This document shows positions 1 through 9,100 of a stretch of DNA of 64,000 bases, piece after piece. The DNA comes from Candidatus Opimibacter skivensis (lineage in GTDB: Bacteria; Bacteroidota; Bacteroidia; Chitinophagales; Saprospiraceae), in assembly GCA_016722045.1 (NCBI GenBank), contig JADKGY010000030.1, positions 124,001-188,000 on the forward strand, read 5' to 3'. Position 1 is the first letter of the stretch. Each line of letters begins with the position of its first letter. The position numbers were made by a program, and so were the translations under genes. The notes under the pieces were generated by a model. That model was not told the origin of the DNA and ran no database searches. It saw only the letters and a program-made list of their open reading frames with translations.

Positions 1-3000
1 GGAGGTGTAGATACTGCAGGGGGATTTATAGAGAAACCAGAAGCCCCTGTAGATGGACTGACAGATACATTTGGCGTACCCGCAACGTCTTGTGCGACAA
101 TGTAGTAAGATACAACGTCTGCTGTCATTGTAGCTGCAGCACCAAATGTGAATGTGTACATATTGCTTCCAATAGAAACACCTTGCACGCCTACATATGA
201 GCCGGCATTAACTTTATAATAAAGCATAGGTAATCCTGTACCCGAGGTAGGGACACCACTTGCATCAGTGATGGTGGCCGTCAACGTTTGGTTTGTTGAT
301 GGAGCACATCCATTTCCAAGGGGAGTGTATGAAATAGAAGGACCAGAAAGGTCAAGAGCAAGTCCATTCAATTCCCATGCGCCCATATCAGGTGTTGCTG
401 CCGCACCGGGACATCCACCACCCGGACAACGTGTAGTTCCTGCATAGTCTGTTGAAATGCCGGTACCTAATCCTCCACCTTGCTCTATCTGCGTAGAAAT
501 TCCTGTATTGTATTTAAGAAATGTTGTGATCGGATTAGAACCCGTTGTAGACACGAAATTAGGTATCTCTGATACGGAAGCACTTTCCCTTCCCGGTGCA
601 GGTAATGTAACACTGATATAAGTTTTATATGCAGCAATGGTTAGCTGGCCATTGGTAGGAGCTGCCGAGCTGCCTTCACAATACAATACTTTGTTGGCTG
701 CAGCTACTCCGGCATAATAAAAATTATTATTGTTGGTCACAGGGAAATTGGTAGTCGTTGGTGCAATCGTGTACCTGATGGCGGCAGTGAAACCACCTGT
801 TGGACCGGGGGCTGAAGTATTCACAAAAATATTATTCCGGAGATTATTTACAGGTGTAGAACTGCTGAAGTAAATGGCACTTGTGCCAAATGTCGTAACA
901 CTTGTAGTTGTAGAAGCAATATTTACAGTGTTGTGGAAGATGTTGTTTGTTGTACCACTTGCGGCTACAATTCCTCCTATAGTTACGTTTCCGGTAGAAG
1001 CGGTAGCTCTGAGATCGCCAATTAAATTGTTGTTAATATTATTTGTGGTTCCTCCACCTAAATTAATACCTGTAACTGTGGGATTCGTACTCGTAGATGA
1101 TAAATCATAAATAGCATTGCCGCTTACATTATTAGTCGTCCCACTGGAGAAAGTAATACCCACTATAGTGCCTCCAGTTCCTCCTGTTGTACCGGTGCTA
1201 TTAAGTGAATAAATGATATTGCCACTATAGGTATTTGTAGAACCGGTTGATTCACTAATACCCCTTAAAGTAGCACCACCTACACCACCGGCAGTCGTGG
1301 AGAAATTATAAATTTGATTGTTCTGATATGTCTTGATCCCGGAAGTTCCAAATTCATTTATACCGGTAATTGTGCCTGTAGTAGGCGTGGATAAGTTACG
1401 GATTATGTTACTGTTTGCCGTAACATTTACTGCACTGGAAAAACTATAAATAGCATCAATACTTCCAGTTGATGCAGCCGCAGTCCAACTCAACAATTCA
1501 ACTGTATTACCATTGGCTACATAGTTTGTAGGACTTGTGGTTTTAATTCCTCGCCATGAGCCTGAAGCCCCACTTCGTGATATATTAGTTACGGAATTGC
1601 TATTGGCATTAGCAGTAGTTGGTGAACCTGTTTCTATCATTACACAAGTGCCGGTACCAGCTAATGAACCACCTGCTAAATTGGAAATAGTATTGGTATT
1701 AATATTGACTGTTGCGGCTGTGGCACTGTTGAGTATGCCGTTAAAAATTGCAGTTGTTGCCGTAGTATAAGAAAAATTTATGGTGTTGTTATTGATATTT
1801 ATAGTATTAGCTGCAGCAGTAGTCCCAATTCCATTATCAATTCCCTCTAATAATGATGTAGTACCACCAGACTGTACTGAAACAATATTATTATTAATAG
1901 TTGCATTGGCACTGGTTCCCGCCTGTGCAAATATGCCGCGTAATGTAGTCGTATGATTTACTCCTGATCCATTGTTATTATTTACAGTATTGAAAGATAT
2001 ATTTATACTCCACTCGTTATTAGCACGGATACCGGCAGATGGGCTGGTAGCTGCACCACCGCCAAAATTCAATATGGTATTGCCTGTGGCTAAAGCAACC
2101 CCACCAACATCGTTTCCAAGATCACCTAAAAAAGTGGTTGCAGTTGGAGCAGGACCTATGCCGAGCGTAGCAGCATATCCTCCAAAGCCTATACCGCCGT
2201 TCCCGTTGTTGATGCTATTTGCATAAAATTTATTTCCTGAATTAGTACCATTGGTAGCTAATGTTCCACCATTGGTTGGTGTAAGTGATGTAATGGCGGC
2301 AGCAGCCGTCGAATTCAAAACCTCAATTGCCCATGAACCATCAAACATAGGCGCAGTGCCAGCACCATTACTAATACGTTGCATGTTAAAAGTGCAATTC
2401 TGAATGGTATTGTTATTACAACCATCACCTGCATTAAGTTTAAATAATCCTAGTCCGACTTCCATGGCCACGGTAGCTGAAGCAGAGTTGCCATCTGTAA
2501 ATGTCAAACCATCAATGGTCACATAATCAGCGCCGGTAAGTTTCATGATACAGTCCGGTGTAGCTGATGGTGATGCGGCTGCGCCTACACCTGCATTCAG
2601 CGTAACAGTACCACTGGCTTTAATTATGGTAATGGTATTGGTTGCACTCAACAAAGGATTAAGTGTGGCACTTCCTAGTGTCAAACCTGTTGTAGGTGCT
2701 GTTTCCATACTCCCTGCAGTACAAGTAAAAATAATTGTACCGGGCACTGTATAGCTGGTCACTAAATTCAGATCAGTAAGTGCAGCGGCTAATGATGGGT
2801 ATGAAGCCATCAGGGCAGGGCTTGTTACGGCTGTTCCACTCACCGTGACAGGAATCTGTGCATTCGCATTCTGAGACACACCTAAAAACAAAATAAACGT
2901 CACCATGGCCAACTGAAACATGTGGAATGGGTGACGAAGAAATGAAGTTGAAAATGAGCTTTTGCGGGTTTGTAAAAGATGGGGGGTCATATGATTTTTC

Positions 3001-3122
3001 ATAAGCAGAAATGGTGAAATAGAAGATGATAAAATGGGAGGTATGCAGGGAGCAAGGGAGCGCGGTTGGGTAATGCGATTATCCATCAGGTTGGCATTAA
3101 AGGGTTGGGAAAATTGGTTCAT
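1..3122 (-). CDS. Secreted parallel beta-helix surface protein, N-terminal part (runs off window)
   Basis: The open frame runs from an ATG at 3122 to the window edge, about 1,040 codons, and its C-terminus is missing. An in-frame TGA lies upstream, so 3122 is the first ATG. Internal ATGs at 3002 and 2921 sit closer to a clear signal peptide: a core VTFILFLGV followed by NANAQ, with likely cleavage after the last Ala. The true start is therefore uncertain. The mature part is Ser/Thr/Asn/Gly-rich with many short phrases such as YVTIDGLTF, NNTIQNCTF and TNNINNNLIG, typical of right-handed parallel beta-helices of the pectate-lyase-like fold. Near 430-350 the phrase TPDMGAWELNG closes the helix, as in many Bacteroidota proteins, and an Ig-like stretch with YYKV and VVSYYIVAQD follows. 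No catalytic residues are evident. The architecture resembles the N-terminus of the second giant gene, so this is probably another long adhesin. Specific function is unknown. Confidence 0.85.
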   Translation of the reverse strand, partial: MNQFSQPFNANLMDNRITQPRSLAPCIPPILSSSISPFLLMKNHMTPHLLQTRKSSFSTSFLRHPFHMFQLAMVTFILFLGVSQNANAQIPVTVSGTAVTSPALMASYPSLAAALTDLNLVTSYTVPGTIIFTCTAGSMETAPTTGLTLGSATLNPLLSATNTITIIKASGTVTLNAGVGAAASPSATPDCIMKLTGADYVTIDGLTFTDGNSASATVAMEVGLGLFKLNAGDGCNNNTIQNCTFNMQRISNGAGTAPMFDGSWAIEVLNSTAAAAITSLTPTNGGTLATNGTNSGNKFYANSINNGNGGIGFGGYAATLGIGPAPTATTFLGDLGNDVGGVALATGNTILNFGGGAATSPSAGIRANNEWSINISFNTVNNNNGSGVNHTTTLRGIFAQAGTSANATINNNIVSVQSGGTTSLLEGIDNGIGTTAAANTININNNTINFSYTTATTAIFNGILNSATAATVNINTNTISNLAGGSLAGTGTCVMIETGSPTTANANSNSVTNISRSGASGSWRGIKTTSPTNYVANGNTVELLSWTAAASTGSIDAIYSFSSAVNVTANSNIIRNLSTPTTGTITGINEFGTSGIKTYQNNQIYNFSTTAGGVGGATLRGISESTGSTNTYSGNIIYSLNSTGTTGGTGGTIVGITFSSGTTNNVSGNAIYDLSSTSTNPTVTGINLGGGTTNNINNNLIGDLRATASTGNVTIGGIVAASGTTNNIFHNTVNIASTTTSVTTFGTSAIYFSSSTPVNNLRNNIFVNTSAPGPTGGFTAAIRYTIAPTTTNFPVTNNNNFYYAGVAAANKVLYCEGSSAAPTNGQLTIAAYKTYISVTLPAPGRESASVSEIPNFVSTTGSNPITTFLKYNTGISTQIEQGGGLGTGISTDYAGTTRCPGGGCPGAAATPDMGAWELNGLALDLSGPSISYTPLGNGCAPSTNQTLTATITDASGVPTSGTGLPMLYYKVNAGSYVGVQGVSIGSNMYTFTFGAAATMTADVVSYYIVAQDVAGTPNVSVSPSTGASGFSINPPAVSTP

Positions 3123-3369
3123 TAGTTCTATTACAACAGCGGGTTTCTTTTTGCGTGATGGACAATAACAAAAGCGGCTATAAACCCTAAAATTACCGCT
3201 TCATCCATTTTTTCACGAACGCAGAAAGATACTCAATTACCCACAAAGTAGACCCGAGGACGCAGTATTCGTATGAATTTTATTGTTAAATACAATACTT
3301 TAACATTTGATATTATCCTTGATATGTCAGGCACTGTGTTTTTTATCATTTTTCAATTTGTATTGAAAA
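3123..3369. other. Intergenic, no gene recognised
   Basis: This 247-base AT-rich stretch lies upstream of the beta-helix gene and should hold its promoter. I found no clean Bacteroidota -7 element (TAnnTTTG); the closest, TACTTTG at 3249-3243 on the minus strand, is one base short. A short plus-strand open frame starting at 3273 runs into the (GGCAGT)n microsatellite and looks spurious. Confidence 0.5.
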
Positions 3370-3904
3370 TTGGAAACAGAAAAAGCGGCAGTAGCAGTGG
3401 CAGTAGCAGTGGCAGTAGCAGTGCAGTAGCAGTGGCAGTGGCAGCGCAGAGTTAATCTTTCGCAGCTACAAGCTGCTTGAGACAGATGACATAGTGGAGA
3501 CAGATGCGAAATATTGATTTTAAGTCTGGAGACTTAAAATAGCGGGAATTGGAGACAGAAAAAGTGGCAGCGGCAGTGGCAGTAGCAGCGCAGAGTTAAT
3601 CTTTCGCAGCTACAAGCTGCTTGAGACAGATGACATAGTGGAGACAGATGCGAAATATTGATTTTAAGTCTGGAGACTTAAAATAGCGGGAATATTGATT
3701 TTAAGTCTGGAGACTTAAAATAGCGGGAATTGGAGACAGAAAAAGTGGCAGTGGCAGTGGCAGCGCAGAGTTAATCTTTCGCAGCTACAAGCTGCTTGAG
3801 ACAGATGACATAGTGGAGACAGATGCGAAATATTGATTTTAAGTCTGGAGACTTAAAATAGCGGGCAGATACGAAATATTGATTTTAAGTCTGGAGACTT
3901 AAAA
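3370..3904. repeat. Three tandem ~180-bp repeats with microsatellite and hairpins
   Basis: Units begin at about 3370, 3550 and 3731 (period 180-181). Each starts with a GGAGACAGAAAAAG-like box (GGAAACAGAAAAAG in the first copy), then a GGCAGT/AGCAGT microsatellite of variable length. Next come an inverted repeat GCAGCTACAAGCTGC, two direct copies of GAGACAGATG, and a perfect 10-bp inverted repeat with arms TTTTAAGTCT and AGACTTAAAA around GG. The last hairpin occurs five times: 3518-3539, 3662-3683, 3699-3720, 3837-3858 and 3883-3904. The array begins 11 nt past the stop of the 1,179-residue gene, so the hairpins could act as 3' mRNA structures, but they lack a clear U-run. The microsatellite matches signal-peptide coding DNA elsewhere in the window. 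Confidence 0.9.
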
Positions 3905-3915
3905 TAGCGGGTATT

Positions 3916-6900
3916 TCAATTTCTGGGGACGCTGGAGAACTTACCATTATTTCTTTCCCAGGTAATGCGGTCATTGAAATTTGTATCTCCGTTGAGGTTG
4001 TAATCACCTATGCGGTATAAACCAATCTGACCATTTTGATTTTCCCAGAAAGACCGGTCATCAAAATTGGTGTCTGTATCCGCATTAAAGGATATGACCT
4101 GATTTCCATTTCCGGCAAACATGGCGAACTTACCCGAGATGATTTCCTTTTCACGAGCGAATAAATTTAATCCGGCAAATAAAGGATCTTCATAGCTCTG
4201 CTGGAAGCGGAAATCATAGGATAATATATGATTGATAAACATCCGCTTGACATGAGACATCACAAGCAGGTGATTACGATGTTCAATGACCACATAGTAT
4301 AGATTGTTTTCATTGACGCCACAGCAATTGAGTGGTTGAACAAACTGAACTGTGCCGTCCTTATGCAATAGCGCGGCAGCCTGGCAGACAGGGCCTCCTG
4401 TACCTGCAGAATCAGACCTGAGACTCACCAATACCCAATCCACTACTGTAGACGGATATCCTGCATTTGCAAACAACGGATTATTACCCGAATCAAACAA
4501 GGCGCCTTCAGTACCAGGGTAAAGCCAGGGAGCAATCGTATAAGGCTGACCAGGTGGTGAATAATGATTGCCTAAAAACGGATCCACGGACAACTGACCG
4601 GGTAATAGTCTCAGATCATTGAGCGTCGTTCGCATCGGCAAAGTATAGGTAGGACCACCGCTTGCATTCGCGGCAGCACCTTCCAGGTATACCCAGGTTT
4701 CAAGATTAAAGCAGGGCTTCGTCACTATCGCCGTACACGTTGCAGTATTGCCACACGCATCCGTCGCGGTAAAGGTGACAGGGAGACCTCCTGAACATGA
4801 AAAAGAAGGAATACTCATTCCGTCATAATCATTAGTGATCACCGGATTCAAATCGCATGCATCTGTTGCCGTTGCAGTTGCTATCCAGGCGTTGATGAGC
4901 GTAACATAATTTGTATTGGCATTACAAGTCAACACCAGATTAGCAGGGCAATGAATAGAAAGAGTTGTATTGGGAAGAATGGTATAGGTATAGACCCAAT
5001 TCTGTGTATTTCCTGCGCAATCCGTGTACGTATATGTATAGGTCCTCGTACCTACACACACAAACGGACTGATGACCGGCCCTGAAGGTGATAATGTCGC
5101 GCCGCAATTGTCCATGACGACAGGTAAAAATGCTGTCGGTGGACTGTTTGCAGCTGCCGGACAAGAGACCGTTGTCCCTGCATTTACAGGATCCGGAAAA
5201 GGCGTACGATCTACAACATATGTAAAGAGCCAGTGGGCCTGATTTCCTTCGCAATCCGTATACAGATAATCGTATATTCTGGTTCCTTCACAAGTCACCG
5301 GAGTACCGGTACTGACCAATACAGGAGATAGTAGCTCTCCACAATTACTTGTCACTGCAGGCAGATATGCTATAGGTTCAAATGTTGAAGCTGTGGGGCA
5401 TTCCACTGAGAGAGTGACATCATCCGGAACAGTGAATGGTTGTCGTTCAATGGTGTAGGTGAAAACCCAATCTTGTGTATTTCCTTCACAGTCGGTGTAG
5501 GAATAAGTGTATGTTCTCGTCCCTTCACAGGTCACCGGGGGACTGACCACAGGTGCTGAGGGCATCAATGTATCCCCACAATTGTCAGTCACTACGGGAA
5601 AGAAAGCAGTCGGCGGTGTATTCGCTAAGGCCGGGCAAGCTACTGTAGTTGAAGCATCTGCAGGATCAGTAAAAGGTAAGCGCTCAACAGTGTACGTGAA
5701 TGCCCATGTAGCCATGTTGCCTTCGCAATCCGTATAGATAAAAAGATAAATTTTATTGCCTTCGCAAGCTATAGGTATGCTTGATACAATTGTATCGATA
5801 GGCACCAGGATATTTCCACAATTGTCCAAAACCGTCGGTGGTGTCGGCACGATTTCAGCCTGAGCGGGGCAAGCCACTGTAGCGAATCCATTTGTCGGAG
5901 TTGAAAATTCATTTCGTTCGACTGTATATGTAAAGACCCAGACATGCGAATTGCCTTCGCAATCAGTATACGTGTACGAGTAGGTTCTATTGCCCTCACA
6001 CATGACTTGAGGACTGACTACAGGAGAGCCAACCGGGGATAATAAATTTCCACAATTATCAACCACAGTAGGTAATGCAGGTGGGGTATTCGTTGCTAAA
6101 GGACAAGAGACGGTAAGAGCACCATTTGGTGGAAGTGTGAAATCTTCTCTTTCGATAGTATATGTAAATGTCCATGAAAATGGAAGTCCAGAACAATCGA
6201 CATAGGAATAGGTATATGTATGTGTTCCTTCACAACCATTGTATGTGCCGCCCTGAACAGGAGCGCCTATCGGAGAAAGTGAATTTCCACAAACATCCTT
6301 AATAACCGGAAGTGCAGGTGGAACGGCAAGTCCGATACAGGCCACTGTAGCCGATGAAACAACAGGCCCGCCGGATTCAGAAGGGGAAGTGGTATGATCA
6401 ATGGTGTATGTGAAAGTCCATGGTGCTGATAAACCTGAACAATCGATGAAGGAATATAAATAAGTCACGGTTCCTTCACACATCAGAGAAGCCGGATTGT
6501 TTGTAACTGAAATGAGAACCGGTATGATCGGTGAACCGCACATGTCAACAACATTTGGATAGGCGGGTTCCTGCGCATCATCAGGGCATTGAACAGTTGC
6601 AAATTGATTGGCTGGCGATACAGGTCCTGTTTTGAAAATAGAAAATGGGATGAAGGACGGATGCTCCGTTACGAATGTTGTTTCGGTGAGCTTAATGCTG
6701 GTGGTCAGATCTGTTACGGTATCTTCTTTAATCTTTACTGTGTCACCAGTACTGACCAGAAAGCAAACCTTATGAAGAATGATAGGGACATTCGCTGTCA
6801 CAGGTACCAATCCGGTATTACCTGAACTATTGAAAAGAACTTTGTTATAAGGATTACATCCGTTGATCTCAAAGCTATTGTCCGACATTACACAAGACAT

Positions 6901-7455
6901 ATTGCCCACGACAGGTGACATGCCGCTTAAGCAATTGACAAAAAAGCCGGTTGTATATGAAGTCAATAGACCTGTACTGGCAGGAGTATATTGCAGCCCA
7001 TAACAAAGGGTGTCCTGGCAGCAATTCGAATTGCTAATACAGGAACCATTTGTGCTGCCCGGCGGAAGAAATACCCATGTAATCGCTGAAGTATCAAAGC
7101 AGGCAAACGTAGAATCTACAGTAATCACAAACGAACATGAAAATGAACTCATACCTATCATATAGGTATGTGTGATCGTATGAGATCCGGCATGTGCAAT
7201 AGTGGGATAGAACGAATTCATGACTACACCTGTTCCGCTAAATGCACCCGGATATCCGGAGAGGGGCGTCAGGTCAAGGGGAGTTTCATTGATGCACAAG
7301 GAAAAATCATTTGGACAGGCTACAGGAGGTGCATTGAGTGCCCAGCTCTGGCCAAGACCTATGAACAAAAACAAAAAGACAAGGAAAGAAGATAACATTT
7401 CTCCTTTGGGCTTTTGGACGTCATAGATCTTTGCGTGGAATTGAGATTTTTTCAT
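3916..7455 (-). CDS. Secreted HYR-like repeat protein with YTPG domain (1,179 aa)
   Basis: Residues 20-40 form a signal peptide (MLSSFLVFLFLFIGLGQSWA); translation may start at Met1 or Met20. Residues 45-115 are an Ig-like segment with a SGTGV motif. Residues 125-270 hold the shared YTPG domain (CCQDTLC, LTSYTTGFF, LFNSSGN, ILHKVCF, VTDLTTS). Residues 280-825 carry seven degenerate repeats of about 78 residues, each with a VxCP...DNCG...CEGTRTYTYxYTDCEGN...VFTYTVER pattern, followed by one more typical HYR domain to about 915. The last 250 residues are the C-terminal module of both giants (VDWVLVSLR, RNHL, GDYNLNGDTNFNDR). That end has two dockerin-like Asp/Asn loops, which suggest calcium binding. 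There is no canonical T9SS type-A end. It probably acts on the cell surface; ligand unknown. It lies 393 nt downstream of the 366-residue T9SS protein. Confidence 0.88.
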   Translation of the reverse strand: MKKSQFHAKIYDVQKPKGEMLSSFLVFLFLFIGLGQSWALNAPPVACPNDFSLCINETPLDLTPLSGYPGAFSGTGVVMNSFYPTIAHAGSHTITHTYMIGMSSFSCSFVITVDSTFACFDTSAITWVFLPPGSTNGSCISNSNCCQDTLCYGLQYTPASTGLLTSYTTGFFVNCLSGMSPVVGNMSCVMSDNSFEINGCNPYNKVLFNSSGNTGLVPVTANVPIILHKVCFLVSTGDTVKIKEDTVTDLTTSIKLTETTFVTEHPSFIPFSIFKTGPVSPANQFATVQCPDDAQEPAYPNVVDMCGSPIIPVLISVTNNPASLMCEGTVTYLYSFIDCSGLSAPWTFTYTIDHTTSPSESGGPVVSSATVACIGLAVPPALPVIKDVCGNSLSPIGAPVQGGTYNGCEGTHTYTYSYVDCSGLPFSWTFTYTIEREDFTLPPNGALTVSCPLATNTPPALPTVVDNCGNLLSPVGSPVVSPQVMCEGNRTYSYTYTDCEGNSHVWVFTYTVERNEFSTPTNGFATVACPAQAEIVPTPPTVLDNCGNILVPIDTIVSSIPIACEGNKIYLFIYTDCEGNMATWAFTYTVERLPFTDPADASTTVACPALANTPPTAFFPVVTDNCGDTLMPSAPVVSPPVTCEGTRTYTYSYTDCEGNTQDWVFTYTIERQPFTVPDDVTLSVECPTASTFEPIAYLPAVTSNCGELLSPVLVSTGTPVTCEGTRIYDYLYTDCEGNQAHWLFTYVVDRTPFPDPVNAGTTVSCPAAANSPPTAFLPVVMDNCGATLSPSGPVISPFVCVGTRTYTYTYTDCAGNTQNWVYTYTILPNTTLSIHCPANLVLTCNANTNYVTLINAWIATATATDACDLNPVITNDYDGMSIPSFSCSGGLPVTFTATDACGNTATCTAIVTKPCFNLETWVYLEGAAANASGGPTYTLPMRTTLNDLRLLPGQLSVDPFLGNHYSPPGQPYTIAPWLYPGTEGALFDSGNNPLFANAGYPSTVVDWVLVSLRSDSAGTGGPVCQAAALLHKDGTVQFVQPLNCCGVNENNLYYVVIEHRNHLLVMSHVKRMFINHILSYDFRFQQSYEDPLFAGLNLFAREKEIISGKFAMFAGNGNQVISFNADTDTNFDDRSFWENQNGQIGLYRIGDYNLNGDTNFNDRITWERNNGKFSSVPRN
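4975..6615 (-). repeat. Seven ~78-residue HYR-like repeats (coding)
   Basis: Seven tandem degenerate copies sit inside the 1,179-residue protein. Conserved marks in each are VxCP, a DNCG or similar box, CEG (CVG in the last copy), a Tyr/Thr strand (YTYxYTDC) and FTYTxxR. The same family forms ten copies near the C-terminus of the second giant and one copy in the first. Confidence 0.85.
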
Positions 7456-7603
7456 ATAATATTGCTCTGCCCGATCGATTAATTTATTTCGTAATAATAA
7501 TCTTTAAAGATCCTGTATAAAATAAGTCAGTCTGAAATTGAGGTGTATAAAAGATCATTGAATCCGGATGTGATGGATGGTAAATTTACAATTAATCTCT
7601 GGT
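7456..7603. other. Upstream region of the 1,179-residue gene
   Basis: AT-rich leader between the hairpin cluster and the 1,179-residue gene. No standard -7 box was found and no gene is visible. Confidence 0.4.
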
Positions 7604-7822
7604 CCCCGGACTAAAGTCCGGGGCAATTCAAATCAATATCAAGGGTAATTCAATTTTTCTCCCGGGGTTAAAGCCCCGGGCAATTCAAGGGTCTATTCAA
7701 CTCTTCTTCCGGGGTTAAAACCCCGGGCTATTCAAAGGCAATTCAATTTTTTTTCTCCCGGGGTTAAAACCCCGGGCAATTCAAAGGCAATTCAACTCTT
7801 CTCCCGGGGTTAAAACCTCGGG
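7604..7822. repeat. Cluster of five GC-rich hairpins
   Basis: Five inverted repeats lie at 7604-7623, 7661-7680, 7709-7726, 7757-7776 and 7803-7822, spaced 46-57 nt. The first is CCCCGGACTAAAGTCCGGGG; the others are variants of CCCGGGGTTAAAACCCCGGG. They are separated by AATTCAA-rich spacers. The cluster starts 26 nt past the stop of the 366-residue gene. The hairpins lack a U-run on the transcribed strand, so classical intrinsic termination is doubtful; they may stabilise the 3' end of the mRNA. A smaller cluster of the same kind lies at 37063-37159. Confidence 0.92.
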
Positions 7823-7848
7823 CTATTCAAGGGTCTATTCAAGGTAAT

Positions 7849-8949
7849 TTAATGTGCAATGACCACTTTGTCAGCGTATTTATCGTTTTCGGTTTCTACG
7901 ACAAGGGTGTAAATTCCTGGTGTCAGGTTTTTCACATTCAGGCGTACATTGAAATTTTTGTTGTTATCCTTTTCATCCATCACAATATGACCTGAAGCAT
8001 CTACAAGCCTGATACTCTTTATGCCAGTCGGACTTTGAATGTTTACCTGGAGGTAATCATTAGCAGGATTGGGTGTGTAACTGACAGAAAATGTAAGGGG
8101 TGAAAAGCGGACAATACGGACAGGAGAGTATTCATTCTTATCGTCTGAATTAATCTGCATCAACCTGTAATAGTTATCTCCGGCCAGAGCTTGTTTGTCA
8201 AAAAACTGGTAGCTCTTGATATGATCGGACTTCTCCCCTACTTCCATGGTGCCGATGGGTGCAAAAATATTTCCATCAGTGGATCGCTCAATGACAAAAT
8301 GAGTGGTATTCACAACTTTCGAAGTGGACCAATCAAGTTGCGAAATAAAATCACCCGCAGGCACGCCTTTAAAATCAAGTAAGCGCATTGGCTTTCCCTG
8401 ATCATACTTTGGCTTTCCGATTGTAGTCGTTTCGAATGTTGGAAATTCTGTGGTAACTAATCCATTTCCAAGGTCAATGCTTGTGGTCAGATCAGTCACT
8501 ACATCTTCCTGCACCGTGACAGATTCCCCGGCCGGAATGGATAGGCATATCTGGTGAAGAATCACCGGCACACCTGCTTCAATCCTGTTATGAACTGCAT
8601 CGCCGGAATTGCCGGAACTGTTCATCAGGACTGCCCCCATTGTATTGCATCCACTGATCTCCCGACTTTTGGAAATCATGACACGTGATTGATTTTTGAC
8701 CACGGCTGATCCTGCAGAGGTACATGACACGAGAAATCCGGTAGTGTAACTCGTCAACACACCTGATACACCGGGTGTATATTCTAAAGCATAACTCAAT
8801 GTCTGTTCCTTACCGCCGGCCTGATTAGGGCATTTGCCAGATCCATCAGGAGCCGGAATCCATCGCATGGTCTGAGAAAAAAGTGGCAGTTGCAGGAGCA
8901 GCAGGAGCAGCAGCAGCGGCAGTAGCAGTTTATTTTTAATTGCGTTCAT
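7849..8949 (-). CDS. T9SS-exported YTPG-domain protein, companion of giant 2 (366 aa)
   Basis: Residues 1-26 are a signal peptide whose core is a Leu-rich run (LLLPLLLLLLLLQLPLF) encoded by CTG-rich microsatellite DNA, with likely cleavage near FSQ. Residues 28-172 hold the shared YTPG domain (LEYTPGVSGVLTSYTTGF, NSSGN, ILHQICL, VVTDLTTSID). Residues 180-285 form a domain with THFVIERSTDG, IGTMEVGE, DNYYRLMQ and EYSPVRIV, common just before T9SS sorting domains. Residues 290-366 are a type-A T9SS C-terminal domain (TPNPANDYLQV, LVDASGHIV, LTPGIYTLVVE, DKVVIAH). By family knowledge, such proteins cross the outer membrane through T9SS and are anchored or released after cleavage of this domain. 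The gene starts 261 nt after the second giant ends, so co-expression is plausible. It is a clear paralogue of 38592..37438. Confidence 0.93.
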   Translation of the reverse strand: MNAIKNKLLLPLLLLLLLLQLPLFSQTMRWIPAPDGSGKCPNQAGGKEQTLSYALEYTPGVSGVLTSYTTGFLVSCTSAGSAVVKNQSRVMISKSREISGCNTMGAVLMNSSGNSGDAVHNRIEAGVPVILHQICLSIPAGESVTVQEDVVTDLTTSIDLGNGLVTTEFPTFETTTIGKPKYDQGKPMRLLDFKGVPAGDFISQLDWSTSKVVNTTHFVIERSTDGNIFAPIGTMEVGEKSDHIKSYQFFDKQALAGDNYYRLMQINSDDKNEYSPVRIVRFSPLTFSVSYTPNPANDYLQVNIQSPTGIKSIRLVDASGHIVMDEKDNNKNFNVRLNVKNLTPGIYTLVVETENDKYADKVVIAH

Positions 8950-8963
8950 TTTATTTGTCTTAA
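8947..8963 (-). promoter_or_regulatory. Conserved leader at the start codon of the 366-aa gene
   Basis: The coding strand reads TTAAGACAAATAAAATG, ending in the start codon. The paralogue at 38592 has TTAAGACAAATAATAAAATG. Conservation of this A-rich leader fixes the start of both genes and probably marks the ribosome-binding region used in place of a Shine-Dalgarno site. Confidence 0.6.
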
Positions 8964-8971
8964 TTAATTAA

Positions 8972-9014
8972 CAATAGGCAATAGGCAATAGGCAAAAAAT
9001 AATGGGCAATAAGC
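8972..9014. repeat. Short AATAGGC repeat
   Basis: Three exact CAATAGG-type 7-nt units followed by two degenerate ones (AATGGGCAATAAGC) in the gap between the second giant and its small companion. Only low-complexity, A-rich DNA follows up to about 9060. Confidence 0.6.
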
Positions 9015-9070
9015 AAAAAATAAAAAGTAAAAAACAAAAACCGATTATGTTATTCGTTTGATTATCGGGG

Positions 9071-9094
9071 GTTCGAGGTCAGAGACACTCGAAC
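9071..9094. repeat. Inverted repeat
   Basis: Arms GTTCGAG and CTCGAAC (7 bp) separated by 10 nt, next to the 7-nt array. No U-run follows. Role unknown. Confidence 0.55.
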
Positions 9095-9100
9095 GTCAAT

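Noticed and set aside
3243..3249. Candidate -7 promoter element TACTTTG for the beta-helix gene
   Set aside because: One base shorter than TAnnTTTG and no convincing -33 TTG at the right spacing.
3273..3455. 60-codon plus-strand open frame ending in Ser/Gly and Ala/Val repeats
   Set aside because: Its second half is translated microsatellite and its first half is AT-rich upstream DNA of the opposite-strand gene.
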